From Orobanche coerulescens (taxonomy: Eukaryota; Streptophyta; Magnoliopsida; Lamiales; Orobanchaceae), in assembly GCA_033398695.1 (NCBI GenBank), contig CM065802.1, forward strand, positions 149,344,096-149,408,095: a stretch of 64,000 bases of DNA. Direction: 5' to 3'. The notes under the pieces were generated by a model. It ran no database searches, had not been told where the DNA came from, and saw nothing but the letters and a program-made list of their open reading frames with translations. How positions within the stretch are numbered: the stretch's first letter is position 1; every line of letters begins with the position of its first letter. This document shows, in pieces, positions 35,424 through 47,939 of the stretch. Both the position numbers and the translations under genes were made by a program.

Positions 35424-35441
35424 GAATTTGGCCCCAAATTC
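35424..35441 (-). other. hairpin before the polypurine tract (element K)
   Basis: GAATTTGG-CC-CCAAATTC on the plus strand is a perfect 8-bp inverted repeat between the pol stop and the purine tract (about 35407-35423). The sequence is unlike the hairpins in A, H and L, but position and form are the same. Confidence 0.78.
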
Positions 35442-38400
35442 CTAATTGAACAACTCGGGGTAAGATTTCTTCATTTCTTCCTCAGCCTCCCACGTCGCAT
35501 CTTCCTCTCTGTTGTGATTCGACCAGACGACTTTAACCAAAGGAATTCGCTTCTTTCTCAATTCGCGTACTTGCCGATCGAGGATCTTGATTGGCTTCTC
35601 TTCATAAGACAAGTTATCCTTGATCGGCGGAATGTCAGAAGTAAGAATGTGCATTGGGTCTGGATGATACTTCTTTAATCACGAAACATGGAAAACTTCG
35701 TGCATTCCAGACAGATCGGGTGGTAGTTCCAATCGGTACGCTAGTCGTCCAATCCTTTTCGTGATTTTGAATGGTCCTACATATCGGGGACTCAACTTTC
35801 CTCCTTTTATTGACACTATCAAACCTTTCCGTGGTGTTAACCTCAGGAAGACTTGATCTCCTACTTCAAATTCTAGATCCTTCCGACGTTGATCGGCGTA
35901 ACTCTTATGTCTACTTTGCGCTGTGCGGATCCTATCCTTGATTAGTCGTACTTTATCTACGACTTCCTTCACCAAATATGTACTCATCGCTGAAGGTTCT
36001 GTTCGTTGAGTCTTTGGCGTCCAATGGTCATCAATTTCCCAATGGAGCGGGGATCGACACTTCCTCCCATACAGAGCTTCATAAGGCGCCATTCCGATTG
36101 TCGCTTGGTAACTGTTGTTGTATGCAAACTCGGTTAACGGTAGGTGGTGATCCCAATTTTCTTGAAAGTCCAGTACGCAAGCTCGTAACATGTCTTCAAG
36201 GGTCTGAATGGTTCGCTCAGATTGCCCATCGGTCTGGGGATGCGCACGTGTGCTGAAGCTTAAGGAAGTTCCTAATTCCTTATGAAAGACTTTCCAAAAA
36301 CGAGATACGAATCTAGGATCTCTGTCCGATACTATGTCCGCGGGTACTCCATGAAGTCGAATGATTTCTTAATATAGGTCCTAGCCAGCTTTTGCAAACT
36401 GTCGTTCTTTTTAACCAGCACAAAATGTGATGATTTTGTTAATCTGCCGACGATCACCCAAATGGTGTTATAACCTCCCCTTGTGGTCGGTAAATCCGTG
36501 ATAAAATCTATGGTTACCATTTCCCATTTCTATTCAGGGACTTCTAGTGGCTGTAGTAGTCCTGAGGGTCGCTGATGCTCAGCTTTGACTCTCTGACATG
36601 TGAGACATCGTGCCACGAATTGTGCCACTTGGTTCTTCATGTTTACCCACCAAAAGTGTTTCTTCAAGTCTCGGTACATCTTGTTATCTCCTGGGTGTAT
36701 CGTATATCTCGAGCAATGAGCTTCCTCGAGAATTCGTCTTTTGAGCTCCCCGTCGTGAGGTATGCATAATCGTCCCTTAAACCTTACAATTCCATCCTTG
36801 GTGATTGTAAACTCGGGTTTCTCGCCCTTAGCGATCTTGTCCTTAAACTCTTGAAGTTTTGGATATCTCTCTTGGGCTAATCGAATATCGTCTAATAGAT
36901 TCGGTTTAACTGTGAGGTTGGCGCAATTTAAACGAGTACCTTCATGAATGGGTTTCAGGTAGCTCAGTTCCTCGAGAGCTTGCCATTCTCGGACCATGAG
37001 TCGGGCCACTCTAGCCTTTCTACTTAGGGCATCGGCCACGACATTCGCTTTCCCTGGGTGGAGTTGAATTTCACAATGGTAATCTTCTAAAAGCTCTACC
37101 CATCTTGTCTGTCGGAGATTAAGTTCCTTTTGAGAAAATAGGTACTTGAGGCTTTTATGATCCGTAAACACGGTGAATTCAATGTCGTATAAATGATGTC
37201 GCCATTTCTTTAAGGCGAATACTATCGCAGCAAGTTCGAGGTCGTGCGTTGGATAATTCTTCTCGTGCGTCTTGAGTTGCCTGGAAGCATATGCGATAAC
37301 TTTACTATTCTGCATCAGTACGGCACCGAGGCCATCCTTTGAGGCGTCACTATATACGACAAATCCTTGGGTTCCTTCTGGAAGTGTCAGTATAGGTGTG
37401 GTGGTAAGTCTCTTCTTGAGTTCCTGGAAACTTGACTCGCATTTATCCGTCCATTCAAATTTTACTTGTTTCTGGGTTAGCCGGGTGAGGGGTCCCGCTA
37501 TCTTCGAGAAGTCTTTGATGAATTTACGGTAGTAGCCCGCAAGTCCAAGAAAACTTCTGATCGCAGTTACATTTTCTGGCCTCTTCCAATCCATAATAGT
37601 TTCTATCTTAGATGGATCAACTGCAATCCCTTCTCCGGAAATAATATGGCCTAGAAATGCCACTTCCCTCAACGAAAATTCACATATTATGTACTTGGCG
37701 TACAACTTGTGTTGCCTTAGTGTATCCAACACTAGTCTAAGATGACTCTCGTGATCTTTTTCCGACTTAGAGTACATGAGGATGTCATCGATGAAAATTA
37801 CTACGAATTGGTCGAGATATGGTCGAAATACTCTGTGGATTAAATCCATAAATGCCGCAGGAGCATTCGTGAGTCCAAAAGGCATCACTACAAACTCGTA
37901 GTGGCCGTATCTAGTTTGGAACGTAGTTTTAGGAACATCTTCATTCCTAATCTTTAACTGGTAGTATCCTTGTTGAAGATCGAACTTGGAATACACTGTA
38001 GCTCCTTGGAGTTGTTCAAACAACTCATCTATCCTCGGGAGAGGATACTTGTTCTTAACCGTAACGCTGTTGAGTTCACGGTAATCTATGCAAAGCCTCA
38101 ATGTTCCGTACTTCTTTTTGACAAACAATACCGGAGCTCCCCATGGTGATACATTGGGTTGTATGAAACCCACATCGAGTAACTTCTGCAGTTGGACCTT
38201 CAACTCTTGCAGCTCCAGTGATGCCATTCGATATGGTGCCTTTGCAATGGGTGCCTTCCCAGGCATGATTTTGATATTGAATTCAACCTCTCTATCAGGT
38301 GGAATGGAGGTTAATTCTTCGGGAAATACGTCAGGGTATTCGGACACTACACGTATGGTTTCTATGCCCGATTTACTCTTGGGCTTGTTAATGATGAAGG

Positions 38401-38866
38401 CTAAAAATCCGGTTTCCCCTTTGGCAACTGCCTTCCTAGCCTTGACAGCTGATATTATAGGTGCTAGGTTGACTCTAGCGTCTCCAATTAATTCCACAAT
38501 TGGCTTGTTAGGTTCGCAAAACCTAACTATCTTAGAATGACAATCCAATTGTGCATAGTGCTTAGATAGCCAGTCCATTCCTAGGATGACGTCATACTCT
38601 AATATTGGAAGCACTACTAACTCGGCAGAGTAACAGTTACCACTGATGATCACATCACACGCAGAATGTACTTTATCTGCTAGCTGACTAACTCCCATCG
38701 GGGTAGATACTTCTAGGCATAATGATAAAGATTCTAATGGTCTATCAAGTTTCTTAGAAAAATGTGGTGCAACAAACGAATGGGATGATCCTGGATCTAT
38801 AAGTATTCGTGCAAGTTGATTAGATATCAGGAGTGTACCTTTCATCACATCGTTTTTCTCTGGTGC
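35442..38866 (-). pseudogene. element K pol: protease, RT, RNase H, integrase, chromodomain-like tail
   Basis: A 772-codon open stretch (38848-36530) starts with [20 protein letters not shown]. The protease active site reads [11 protein letters not shown], then [13 protein letters not shown] has [40 protein letters not shown], and FIDDILMYS as the catalytic box. RNase H has [15 protein letters not shown] and [20 protein letters not shown]. The integrase zinc finger is [10 protein letters not shown] and [18 protein letters not shown] at 36530-36532 replaces the Trp of PEWKWE. A frameshift near 36370 follows, and the next frame keeps SDRDPRF and [15 protein letters not shown] at 35679-35681 precedes the chromodomain-like end, which closes PELFN at 35442. 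Confidence 0.95.
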
Positions 38867-39928
38867 CTACTGACCAGTCAATGCGAACACTCGAGCTGGG
38901 GCTTTCCCTTTGTTGTTTCCTGGTTTGGCTGTAGTAGCTGGTTTGATCGCCGGGGTGTTCATATCTGGGCATTCTCAAATTTGATGATCTGGGCTGCCGC
39001 AACGTAGGCACTTTCCGAGCTTCCTCCAACACAACTCTGACTTATGCCCTTTCCTACCACAGTGGGTGCAAGGCGCTGTTGGTTTGTTGAGAGCTGGTGC
39101 CTTTGTTCCACTCGAGCTTCCTTGAGTCCCCGTCCTCTTAAACTTCTGTGGTGGCATTGATGTTGGTCGGGTAGCAGGCCTCTTGGTGTTGTTGGAGAAA
39201 CGGATTTGCTGTTGAGCTAACCTCGCAGTTCCGCTCTCGATCTGGGTGGCGGCTTCCACTGCTTGGGTAAGTGTCATCAGCTGAACAGTTAAAAGACTCT
39301 ATTGAAGCGACTATCTCAGTCCTCTAGTGAACTTATAGAGCTTGTCCTCCTCAGTTGTTACCAATCCGGGTGCGTATTTAGACAATCTGTTAAACTGGGC
39401 TTCATATTGAGCGACTGTCATGGCTCCTTGCTTTAAGTGGTAGAACTCATCTCATCTAGCCTCTCTGGCTGCTACTGACACGTATTGAGTTCGAAAGTCG
39501 GTCAGGAAGTTAGCCCATGTCCTGACACGGTTTTCTATCATCCAGCGCTCGTTTACACTCCTCCACCAGTCATGAGCTGCGGCCTCGAGTCGGAATGCAT
39601 CCAGTGATATCCATTGTTCATCAGTATACTGAAGGGCGTTGAAAATTCCCTCAATTCTCTCCAGCCAGAGTTCAGCCTTGATATCATCGGGTTCCCCGTC
39701 AAAGGTAGGCGGGTTGAAACGTAAGAATCTTTACAGGGTACGATCATGAGTTTCATTGTGGTTCCCGTTGTTAGCAGTCTGTTGTTGTAGGAAGTTCTTC
39801 AATTGAGTGAGGGCTTGGGCCATGGCATCATTCCTATTTCCTCCTCGTAGAGGAGAGCGTGAGCAATTATCGCATTGATGATGCTCTTCACGATTCATGC
39901 GAGGGCGTCCACGTCTTCGGTCAGCCAT
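38867..39928 (-). pseudogene. element K gag
   Basis: It starts MADRRRGRPRMNREEHHQCD at 39928 and stays in one frame with pol, so the element encoded a single gag-pol frame. The capsid-like part has FNPPTFDGEPDDIKAELWLE and later APGLVTTEEDKLYKFTRGLR. Two zinc knuckles follow: CTHCGRKGHKSELC and CLRCGSPDHQ, the second cut by a TGA (38975-38977) before ECP. Stops are at 39731-39733, 39452-39454, 39311-39313, 39299-39301, 38975-38977 and 38867-38869. No frameshift is needed across gag. Confidence 0.92.
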
Positions 39929-40665
39929 TTATTATAAGTTAGGGAATATGTGAGGATTTACAGTCTTATGTGGAATTATTAGTATTCTATGTTGTCATGT
40001 AGAGTTAAGTGCACGATTGAACACTTATAGTTGTTTCTAGTTAAGTTTGGCTTATCCGCCTGAGCATAGATATCGAGTTGGGAGTATTTTGATTTTCCTT
40101 GGTCTAATTTTTCTCTCCAGTGGGGTCCATCTAATTCACAAAATAAAACTAAGTCAGTATCTCGGGAAGATCTGATATCCAATATACAACTCCATTAAGC
40201 ATGAATAATCATCAAGACAGTGAATTTAATGATTCAACAAATATGCTTATACGCCACTAGCGACCAAGAAATAATAATACACCCATTTTAGAAGAGTAAT
40301 GAGGTTTAGTGGAGTTTAAAGGAACTTCATCAATTTCGACTGAATAGTGATATGACTTTGAGAAATGGATAAGTGAAATAAACTATATCCATTTCAAGAG
40401 TTCAATAGAAGGATTGATTCAGTCGGGAAAATGACGTGGATACTTAATCAAGTACCTTGGCCAATGACTTAGGGAAATTTGAATTTGACTATGCATATTC
40501 CAAGTGAATAATGACAAGTCGAAAGAGATCTTTATGAGAATTAACTCGAGAAATCTATTTTAGGTCTCAATCATACGGTTCACTTCGTCCTAGGTGGAAT
40601 TCCCATCTAAGTCTGAAGAATCTTATCCTGGTTAGCCCGTTGTAAGTGTCCTTCTCATAAAGCGG
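39929..40665 (-). other. element K leader between PBS and gag
   Basis: About 740 bp. A 67-codon open frame at 39979-40182 shows no recognisable features and is not called as a gene. Nothing else stands out. Confidence 0.55.
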
Positions 40666-40677
40666 GCTCCGATACCA
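40666..40677 (-). promoter_or_regulatory. primer-binding site, element K
   Basis: The minus strand reads TGGTATCGGAGC, one base off the initiator tRNA-Met complement. It lies 4 bases after the 5' LTR end. Confidence 0.9.
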
Positions 40678-40681
40678 CTCA

Positions 40682-43600
40682 TGTCACGCCCCCAACATAG
40701 GGAAGGACGAGGGCGCGACGCATCGGTCGATCAATCAATCAAAATGCAACAATAAATAGCGGAATCAAAATAATGATTGGTTAATATTTCGAGACAACCA
40801 TCTTAGCCCGATGTACTAAGATTCGCTGTGACAAAGCTGATAATCGAAATTACACTGTTCATAAGTTTGCAGCGGAAAAATACCAAACGAATTAAGTACG
40901 AAGCATAATTAACTATTACGAATTGGGATAACAACAGAAATTCTAAGAACATAAGTCCTAAATCTTGAAGGCAATCTTCTATTCGACCTCTTCCACGAAG
41001 CCTTCTTCGTCCTCTGCTGTTTGCTCATTCTCTGGTTTAAAAGGGAAAATGGTGGGTGAGACAAAAGGTCTCAGTGAGTGGGTGATCGTGTGCGAGTGTG
41101 GCTCTTTTCTTTGAAAATTTTTAAGTGATGCATGATTTTATCAATTATGAAAAAAAAATGAGAACAATTACAATTACGTCGAAATTTTATAGAATAATAA
41201 TCATTGTGCAGTTGTAATATTATAATCCTGTCCCCGTGGATGGATGTCAAGTCAAGCAGTCAGTCAATCAGTCGATCAGTCAATTCAGTTTCGAATGGTT
41301 CCGATGTGGACCTTGGATTCTAGACTCTCCTTATTATTCCTAGCAATATAGGCCGTCGCCCCAAGATTTGGACCGTCGCCCCAATAGCTGAGCCTTCGCT
41401 CTCACACTTAGCGTGTGCTTCCTTATCTCTTATCTGGGCTCGGTATGTCCTTAGCTGTGGGTCAATACCCGGATCACACCATAATCGCGATTATACCCGA
41501 AGTCTACGACCGAGGTCCCTCAGAACACTCCGTTCCTCGGTTATGGGAATAGGAAACAATGGTAGCCTCGTTCATGAACCGCAACCGCGCTGCTCGATCC
41601 AAGACTCGGTCTAAACGTCCCGACATGATTTGGGACACTAGAGGTGGCTCCTACAGCTCAAGAGGTGGCCCCCGGATTGTAGGTCGGCTCTCTGTTTCGT
41701 ATGGGCTCAAAAGGTGGCCCCCATCCGTCGACGTGGCACTTTGTTCCGATATAGTTAGAGGTGGACTCGTCCGTGGCACTTTTTTTTGTATAGAACTTAG
41801 TTCCCGGACAGTCACAGTTATCAATTTAACGCGTTTCACAAGTATCACGTAAACGTTCGGTCAGTGAGGTTAATAGCGTCTTTTGATTAAGTATGGAATA
41901 TGGTTAATTATATTTGTGGCCCGGTAATACGGAATAGGACTTGTATATAAATTCGAAAATATTCTCCATAATTTATTAACGGTCTGATGGGTTCAGGTCA
42001 GATATATTAAATGGGTAGGTTCGACGAAACGAAACGAGAGTTTCCGAAATAGTTCGAAAGGACGTTTTTACCCTTAGGTTCAAACCTAAGTGTTTGGAGT
42101 ATGAAACGAAATCAGATGGTTATGAAATTTTATGAGGAAGCCTAAAATACTTCCTCGACTCCAGATTTAAGAAAAATTCGTAAATTTCCAGTTTCGGGAC
42201 TGAAATTTCCAGAAATTACGATATTACCCCAAAACTTAAGGAAATCGTTCCGAGGCTTATAGAGCTATGAATTTAGCTCGGAATTTAACGAAATTTTACG
42301 AGATGACTTATGATGAACCTGAAATTCCAGATTTGTAAAAATTCTAGAAAATTTCGGACTTGGTCCAGAAGTTTGGAATTCTTGCATTTTGACCCCGAAA
42401 TTATTTTAAAATTTGCGATTTGGACTATTAAGTTTAGATATCGAACTCCGAATCACTTAACACTTTATGGAAAGCCTATAAATAGTATAATATGTACTGT
42501 CCAAGGTCCAGAATGTTTTATTTTCGAAATTTTCAGTTTAGTCCCCAAACTTTAAGAAATTACAATTTATGCCCAAAAGCTCCGTTTACGTTTCAAGTCC
42601 CGTTTTGGCCAAAAATAATTATCCATATATCATAACATAATCATATAACACAATATTTCAGATTGCGGTAGGGTTTCAACGATATATAGAAGAAAACATA
42701 TAACTTTCAATTTATCACAAAATCGACACCCGACTACCAAATCGATTATCGTTTAAATTCGATAAACCGTATTGCATGTTGTTATAATCATAACATACAT
42801 CTTGAAAAATATGCATTTATACAAGAATTTCAGATTAGTACATACTTTCACATTTTTCATAATATTTGAAGATTATGTTTAAGAAAAACGAATTTCACAA
42901 AGCTATACACAGAATCATAACATGTAATTTTAACATAAAGATTTTAACATAGATCATATCAATAGAATCTTGAAATACTTCAGATTTAACACATGCATCA
43001 CAAGTAAAAGAAGAGATTTCTATTTTAAAGTTCGAAAGAGTTTTCACCCACCTCGATCTTGTCCGATTTAGTCGGTTATAGGTCTTGAAAGTTAGAAAAT
43101 GATCTGGCCGATCCACATGCACCCCAAAGTGAGAATTATGTTTGCATGTATTAAGATTAAAGTTAGATTAGGGAGGTTTTCATAAGAAATTATGGAAATG
43201 GTTATAAGGGATGAGATTACCTATTTCTTGTTGAAAATTTTCTTCCTCCTCCTTTACTCTTCAATGGCTCGGCCCTCTCTGTCTAAGTCTCTCAAAATGC
43301 AGATTTTTGGTTGTGTGGAATTAAGAGTAGGTTAAGTGTAAGTGTGTATATTTAAAGGTGATATTATGGGGGTTGGAAAGTGTAATGACTTGGGAAGTAA
43401 AAAGGAGGTGAATGGCTTAGCATGGGAGGTGAAGATTCTCCTCTCTTTTTCTTCACCTTGGCCGTCCATAATGTATATATTTTACTATATTTTTTTTGTT
43501 AAATTAAGAGTATAATTAAAATCGTAAATGATTTAATTAGTTGGGTTGGGCTTCGAATTGTAACTTCAAGTCTTATGATTTTATTAAGTTGGGTTGAGTC

Positions 43601-43829
43601 CATTAGTGAGTCTACATGTAATTAGGTGTTGACAAATAGCCCAATAGGTGAATCAACACACTATTTTAATTTTTATTATTTGGTTTATTAAATAAATTAT
43701 AAAGTTAAAGAGTGAAATAAAATAAAATAGATGTAGGTTATATCATGTCATAAAATAACTATTATTAAATTACATCATGATTTAGTACATTGTACATGCG
43801 ATAAGTCATCGAATTTAGGGGGTTTTACA
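40682..43829 (-). repeat. 5' LTR of element K (3148 bp)
   Basis: It matches the 3' LTR throughout, with scattered substitutions and small indels such as a shortened stretch near 43100. On the minus strand a TTTAAATATA (about 43355) is the likely TATA region. The terminal sequences are as in the 3' copy. Confidence 0.92.
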
Positions 43830-43834
43830 AGAAT

Positions 43835-45234
43835 GGACCGAAAGAGGCTGCCGCGCGGTCCGGGACAAGGGGACCGCGCTACAGGGCTGTTGCCAGCCCC
43901 TACCCTGCGGTCCGCCCCTTGGGACCATGGTCCAGGGCTGCAGGGCAGGCCCTGCCAAGTTGTCCGGGGTGTCCGAGCGCGGTCCAGCCCCTTTCGGACC
44001 TGTTTCGGGCTCGGTTTCTTTGTGTATTCCTGAAAATTAATTTCCTGCATTTTAAATTGGATTTAATATGATTAAAATGATATATGGTATTTCATTTTAT
44101 AAGGAAAAATTGATTTATTGGAATAATTGTGATTGACCGAATTACTTTGAACGATTTCATATTACCGATGGTGTGAATTGATTGGATCAATTCTATTTCA
44201 TAGTTAATTATATATATTGGTTGGATCAATATAATTATTTGCAATCCATTTATTTAGTACTTATTGGATGAATGCTTTTGAATGGGGATGTGGTTCATGG
44301 ACCTAGTTTTGAATCGTTCGGTTTTATTCGACTGGGTTGTAAAGGCCGTTTTGAGCCTATTTATTTTACTAGAAATATTTGTATCTAGGATGTAATTTTT
44401 CAATGTAAAATTTATATGTAATGACGAAGACCGGAGGAAGAACCGTTCGAGAAGATGAAGATTCAAGACCGAATACATGTAATTAGATTACGATGTTTTT
44501 TGTTCTAGGAACGGTCCATGAACTACATGTTGGTAGCTAGGTTGTGAATGTTTTATTCATATGGTATGAATGCTACAAACGCGCTTAAATGAATTAATGT
44601 GCAAAGTATAACATTAATCGCGAAAATTCTCCCACGACAAATTATTAAGTTTAAAAGGTTTCAAGGTTTTCCTTCCCTCCATCGAGCTTTCGGGAAATTG
44701 AAATCCAAACCAGATGGGCTATGCTTCCGAGTTATCGGGGTAGTCGTTCGGGGAGGGTCGATCGATTACCGAGAGTGCATTGGATGCCTTCGGTTGGAGC
44801 AAATTTTATCCTTAGAAACCTGTTAGGTTGCCGGATAAGATTCAATTGTGAAACTGATCAGCGCTGATGGTATAAACTTAACTTGTTCACGAACTATAGA
44901 AACCGTATAGGTTGAGGGGAGTGAATAAGGAGAAAAAGAAGATCGAATCATCCATTAGATGGGTTGGTGTTGGACACCACTCTATGAAGATTAATAGACC
45001 AGAAACCTATTCGATTGCCCTCTATTAAAATTTATAAAGAACCCGATCATCACTATGAAGTAAAGCGAACAAATACTTCCGGATTTCACATGGGAGTGTG
45101 TTATTCCGATAAAATAGTGGGAGATGGGTTAAAAGAATATAAAAGACCTTAATTCTAAACTCAGATCATAATCAAACGAGTCACTAATAAATCTGTTCTA
45201 CTTAATGCAGACAAACTAAATAACAACTCTCATA
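43835..45234 (+). other. copia J leader, second part
   Basis: It opens with a GC-rich block (43835-43990) containing GCGCGGTCC (43853-43861) paired with GGACCGCGC (43871-43879). An AT-rich stretch and then 44600-45234 follow, reading like a long copia 5' leader. ORFs in it (for example 44599-44826) lack protein-like features. Confidence 0.6.
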
Positions 45235-46050
45235 ATGACTATGAACCCACTTGCAATTCTACTCGAGAAGAACAACCTAACTGGACCAAAATTTATGGAC
45301 TAGCTCCGCAATATGATGATTGTCCTCAGTATGGAGGCACTGGGATACGTCTTGGAGGCGGACATTCCGGCACCTCCAGTGCGGACCAGGGCCAATCAGT
45401 AAGAAGTTGAAAACCACGTAAAGTGGTTTAAGGATGATATGAAAGTCGGTGCCTATATGATGGCTTCTATGTCTAATGAGCTTCTGAGAGCTCGTGATAA
45501 AATGACTTCTACTAGGCAGATTTTATCTCACTTAACCGAGCTTTATATTAATCATAGTCGAACTACTAGATATGAGATATCTAAAGAGCTTTTCGGTGCC
45601 AGGATGAAGGAAGGTGAGAAAGTTGGGGACCATGTCCTCAAAATGATCTCTATGAACGAGAGATTGAAGGCTCTTGATTTTAGGATGCATGATTCTCTAC
45701 AAATCGACCTCATCCTGCAATCTCTACCTGATTCCTTCTCAACGTTTGTTGTGAATTTCAACTACAATGAGATTGCTTGCAACTTAGTAGGGTTAATGAA
45801 CAAACTGGTAACCGCTTAGTCTCAGGTGATGACTCCGTGGGTGAAGGAGTTTGCCCTTGTGATCTCTTCTGAATCTAGGAGGTCTAAGAATAAAAAGAAA
45901 AAGACCAAGAAGCAGATAGGCCCACAAAGCAAGGACCTTATCGGTAAGGGCAAGGCTCCGTTGGTTCCAAAGAGCAAGAAGAAGAAGGACGCATGTCTCA
46001 AATGCGGTGAGCTGGGCCACTGGGCAAGAGACTGTCCGATTCTTCATGGC
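45235..46050 (+). pseudogene. copia J gag
   Basis: MTMNPLAILLEKNNLTGPKF opens at 45235 and meets TAG at 45301-45303, where copia gags have Trp. Another stop follows within about 110 bases and a third at 45817-45819, all in one frame. The body has LLRARDKMTSTRQILSHLTE and FGARMKEGEKVGDHVLKMIS, typical of plant copia gag (UBN2-type). A Lys-rich linker leads to the CCHC knuckle CLKCGELGHWARDCP at about 45991-46035. The frame runs on into protease. Confidence 0.9.
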
Positions 46051-47125
46051 ACTTCAGGTACAGAACTTTTAGTTTTGGAAATAAATTGTTCTGCTACTGT
46101 ATTTTCTACTTCTTGGATACTTTATTCAGGTGCTAGTTCTCACATTTGTACTGTGAATCAAGATGTGGAACAAAGTAGGAAGCTTGGAGCTATAGAAGTG
46201 ATGATTACTGTCGGAAGCAGGCATAGTGTCAAAGCAACTGACATAGGATCACTTCTTTTGGATTTGGAATCCGGTTTTGTTTTGACATTAGATGATGTAC
46301 TTGTTTTGCCCAAGGGGCATAAAAATATTGTATCCGTTCCGGTCATGGATCGGAAAGGCTTTTCATTTTTCATTGGTGATGGTTCCTGCAAAATTTATTT
46401 TTGAAATAAACTAGTAGGCACTGCTACAATTGTTAAATGGATTGTATCATCTAAACCTAAGTAACAAAGTCGTTATGAATATTTTAACTAGGAAGCGTGG
46501 TAGGGATGAAACTAATCAAGTTTTGAAATGGCATCTTAGACTTGGTCATGTTGGTCAGACCAAGGTTTACAAAATGGAAAAAGATGGACTTATGGGTTCA
46601 TTGGGATCGGGACCCATTCCAACTTGTGAATTTTGCCTTAAAGGCAGATGACTAAGTTCCCCTTCGCAGGGGCTATTGAAAGAGCCACTGATAAACTTAG
46701 ATTAGTCCATACCGGTGTATGTGGTGCTTTAGAAATAGCACGTGACGGATATCAGTATTTCATTACGTTTACGGATGATCATACTAGGTATGGTTATAAA
46801 TACTTAGAGAAATATAAATCCGAGGCCTTTGAGAAATTCCTGGAATTTAAGGCCCTAGTCGAAAAACAAACTAGTAATCATATCAAAGCACTTAGGTCGG
46901 ACCGAGGTGGCGATATATAAGCACTGGGTTTGACGAGTTCCTAAAGGAACACGGAATACTGTCACAACTTTCACCTCCAGGAACTCCTCAGTTAAATGGT
47001 GTGTCGGAAAGAAGGAACCGAACCTTGTTGAACATGGTTCATTCTATGCTTAGCTACACTGACTTACCAATTTACCTATGGACTTATGCACTCTTGACTG
47101 CTGCTTATATCTTGAATAGATGTCC
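46051..47125 (+). pseudogene. copia J protease and integrase N-terminal half
   Basis: Protease reads WILYSGASSHIC, with Tyr where the catalytic Asp of D-S/T-G-A belongs. After a stop at 46402-46404 and a frame change come the pre-integrase zinc finger (WHLRLGHVGQTKVYKM, then CEFC) and a stop near 46650. The integrase core shows VHTGVCG, where VHTDVCG is expected, so the first catalytic Asp is lost. SDRGG and SERRNRTLLNMV keep the second Asp and the Glu. Reading ends at LNRCP, where element L is inserted (TGTCC at 47121-47125). Confidence 0.88.
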
Positions 47126-47643
47126 TGTAATATCCGTGTTTTCTATTTTCGGTAATTTCTATTTTTGGTGTATGTTCGTTTCAGACAACTCGCTTAGCAC
47201 TGTTTTGGAATTCTGAATCTATTTTGTTCTTGGAGTTTTTCCATCTGGTCGAGTTTCGAGGATGTTTTTGCATAATTTCATCTTGAATTATGTCTTGTCG
47301 CATGTGCGTCCGATTCTCGTAAAACTTGTTCGTTTTCGTTGTTTCTTGATCTGTATAAGTTTGTATGGTTGAGTTGGTCGTGTTGAAACTTTCGGTTTGT
47401 TAATCCGACGTTGTATCGCGATTTTTCGGGCTTTTGGGTCGTTCTTGTAATTCTCATAAGTTTGGAGAATTTCGCTTTATTTGTTTCGTTTCAGACTCTC
47501 TAGTGATCGAGATTTTATTCTCTTTCAACGCTCATCTTTGTCATCTTGATTATTACGTGTTTATGTTTCCGGATTCTGGTCTTGCTTCGTATTTTGGCAC
47601 TTTTATCGTTGGCAAGTCTTGTGCGCATCAATCAATGCTCGAG

Positions 47644-47939
47644 TAGCGCACGCTACTGCGGATTTACTTGCGTGCGCTATCCTTTGTGTGGTTAGCGACG
47701 CTAACTGGGGTTCGTAGCGTGCGCTAACGATTTCGTAAGTTCGGGATGAGGTTCGATGCTTGATCGACTGTAGCGTACGCTAATCAGCGTTAACGCACGT
47801 TAATCCCTAGTACTAGCGCATGCTAACCATGTTAGCTTGCGTACGCTAACTGGAGGATAGTAGGCAGACTGTTCTGCCACGCCCCGCTAGCGCATGCTAA
47901 TGCTTGTGCGTAGCGTGCGCTAAGGCTGTTTTATATTAA
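47644..47939 (+). promoter_or_regulatory. LTR L promoter: TTAGCGTACGCTAA palindrome array plus TATA box
   Basis: About ten TAGCGYRCGCTA palindromes, including TAGCGTACGCTAA and TAGCGTGCGCTA forms. The last (47911-47922) is 9 bp upstream of TATATTAA (47932-47939). The copy in the 3' LTR is at 54731-55029. Confidence 0.75.

Larger units (their letters stand above)
32235..43829 (-). mobile_element. Ty3/gypsy chromovirus element K, complete
   Basis: LTRs are at 32235-35406 (3' LTR) and 40682-43829 (5' LTR), flanked by a near-duplication GGAAT/AGAAT (32230-32234 and 43830-43834). The minus-strand internal region holds gag and pol in one reading frame, a PBS and a PPT. It sits in the leader of copia element J. 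Eight in-frame stops and one frameshift disable it, but domains are otherwise well preserved. Confidence 0.93.

Noticed and set aside
39979..40182. 67-codon ORF in the leader of K, considered as a counterpart of the extra ORF in H
   Set aside because: Composition and sequence do not resemble the H ORF; its length is within chance.
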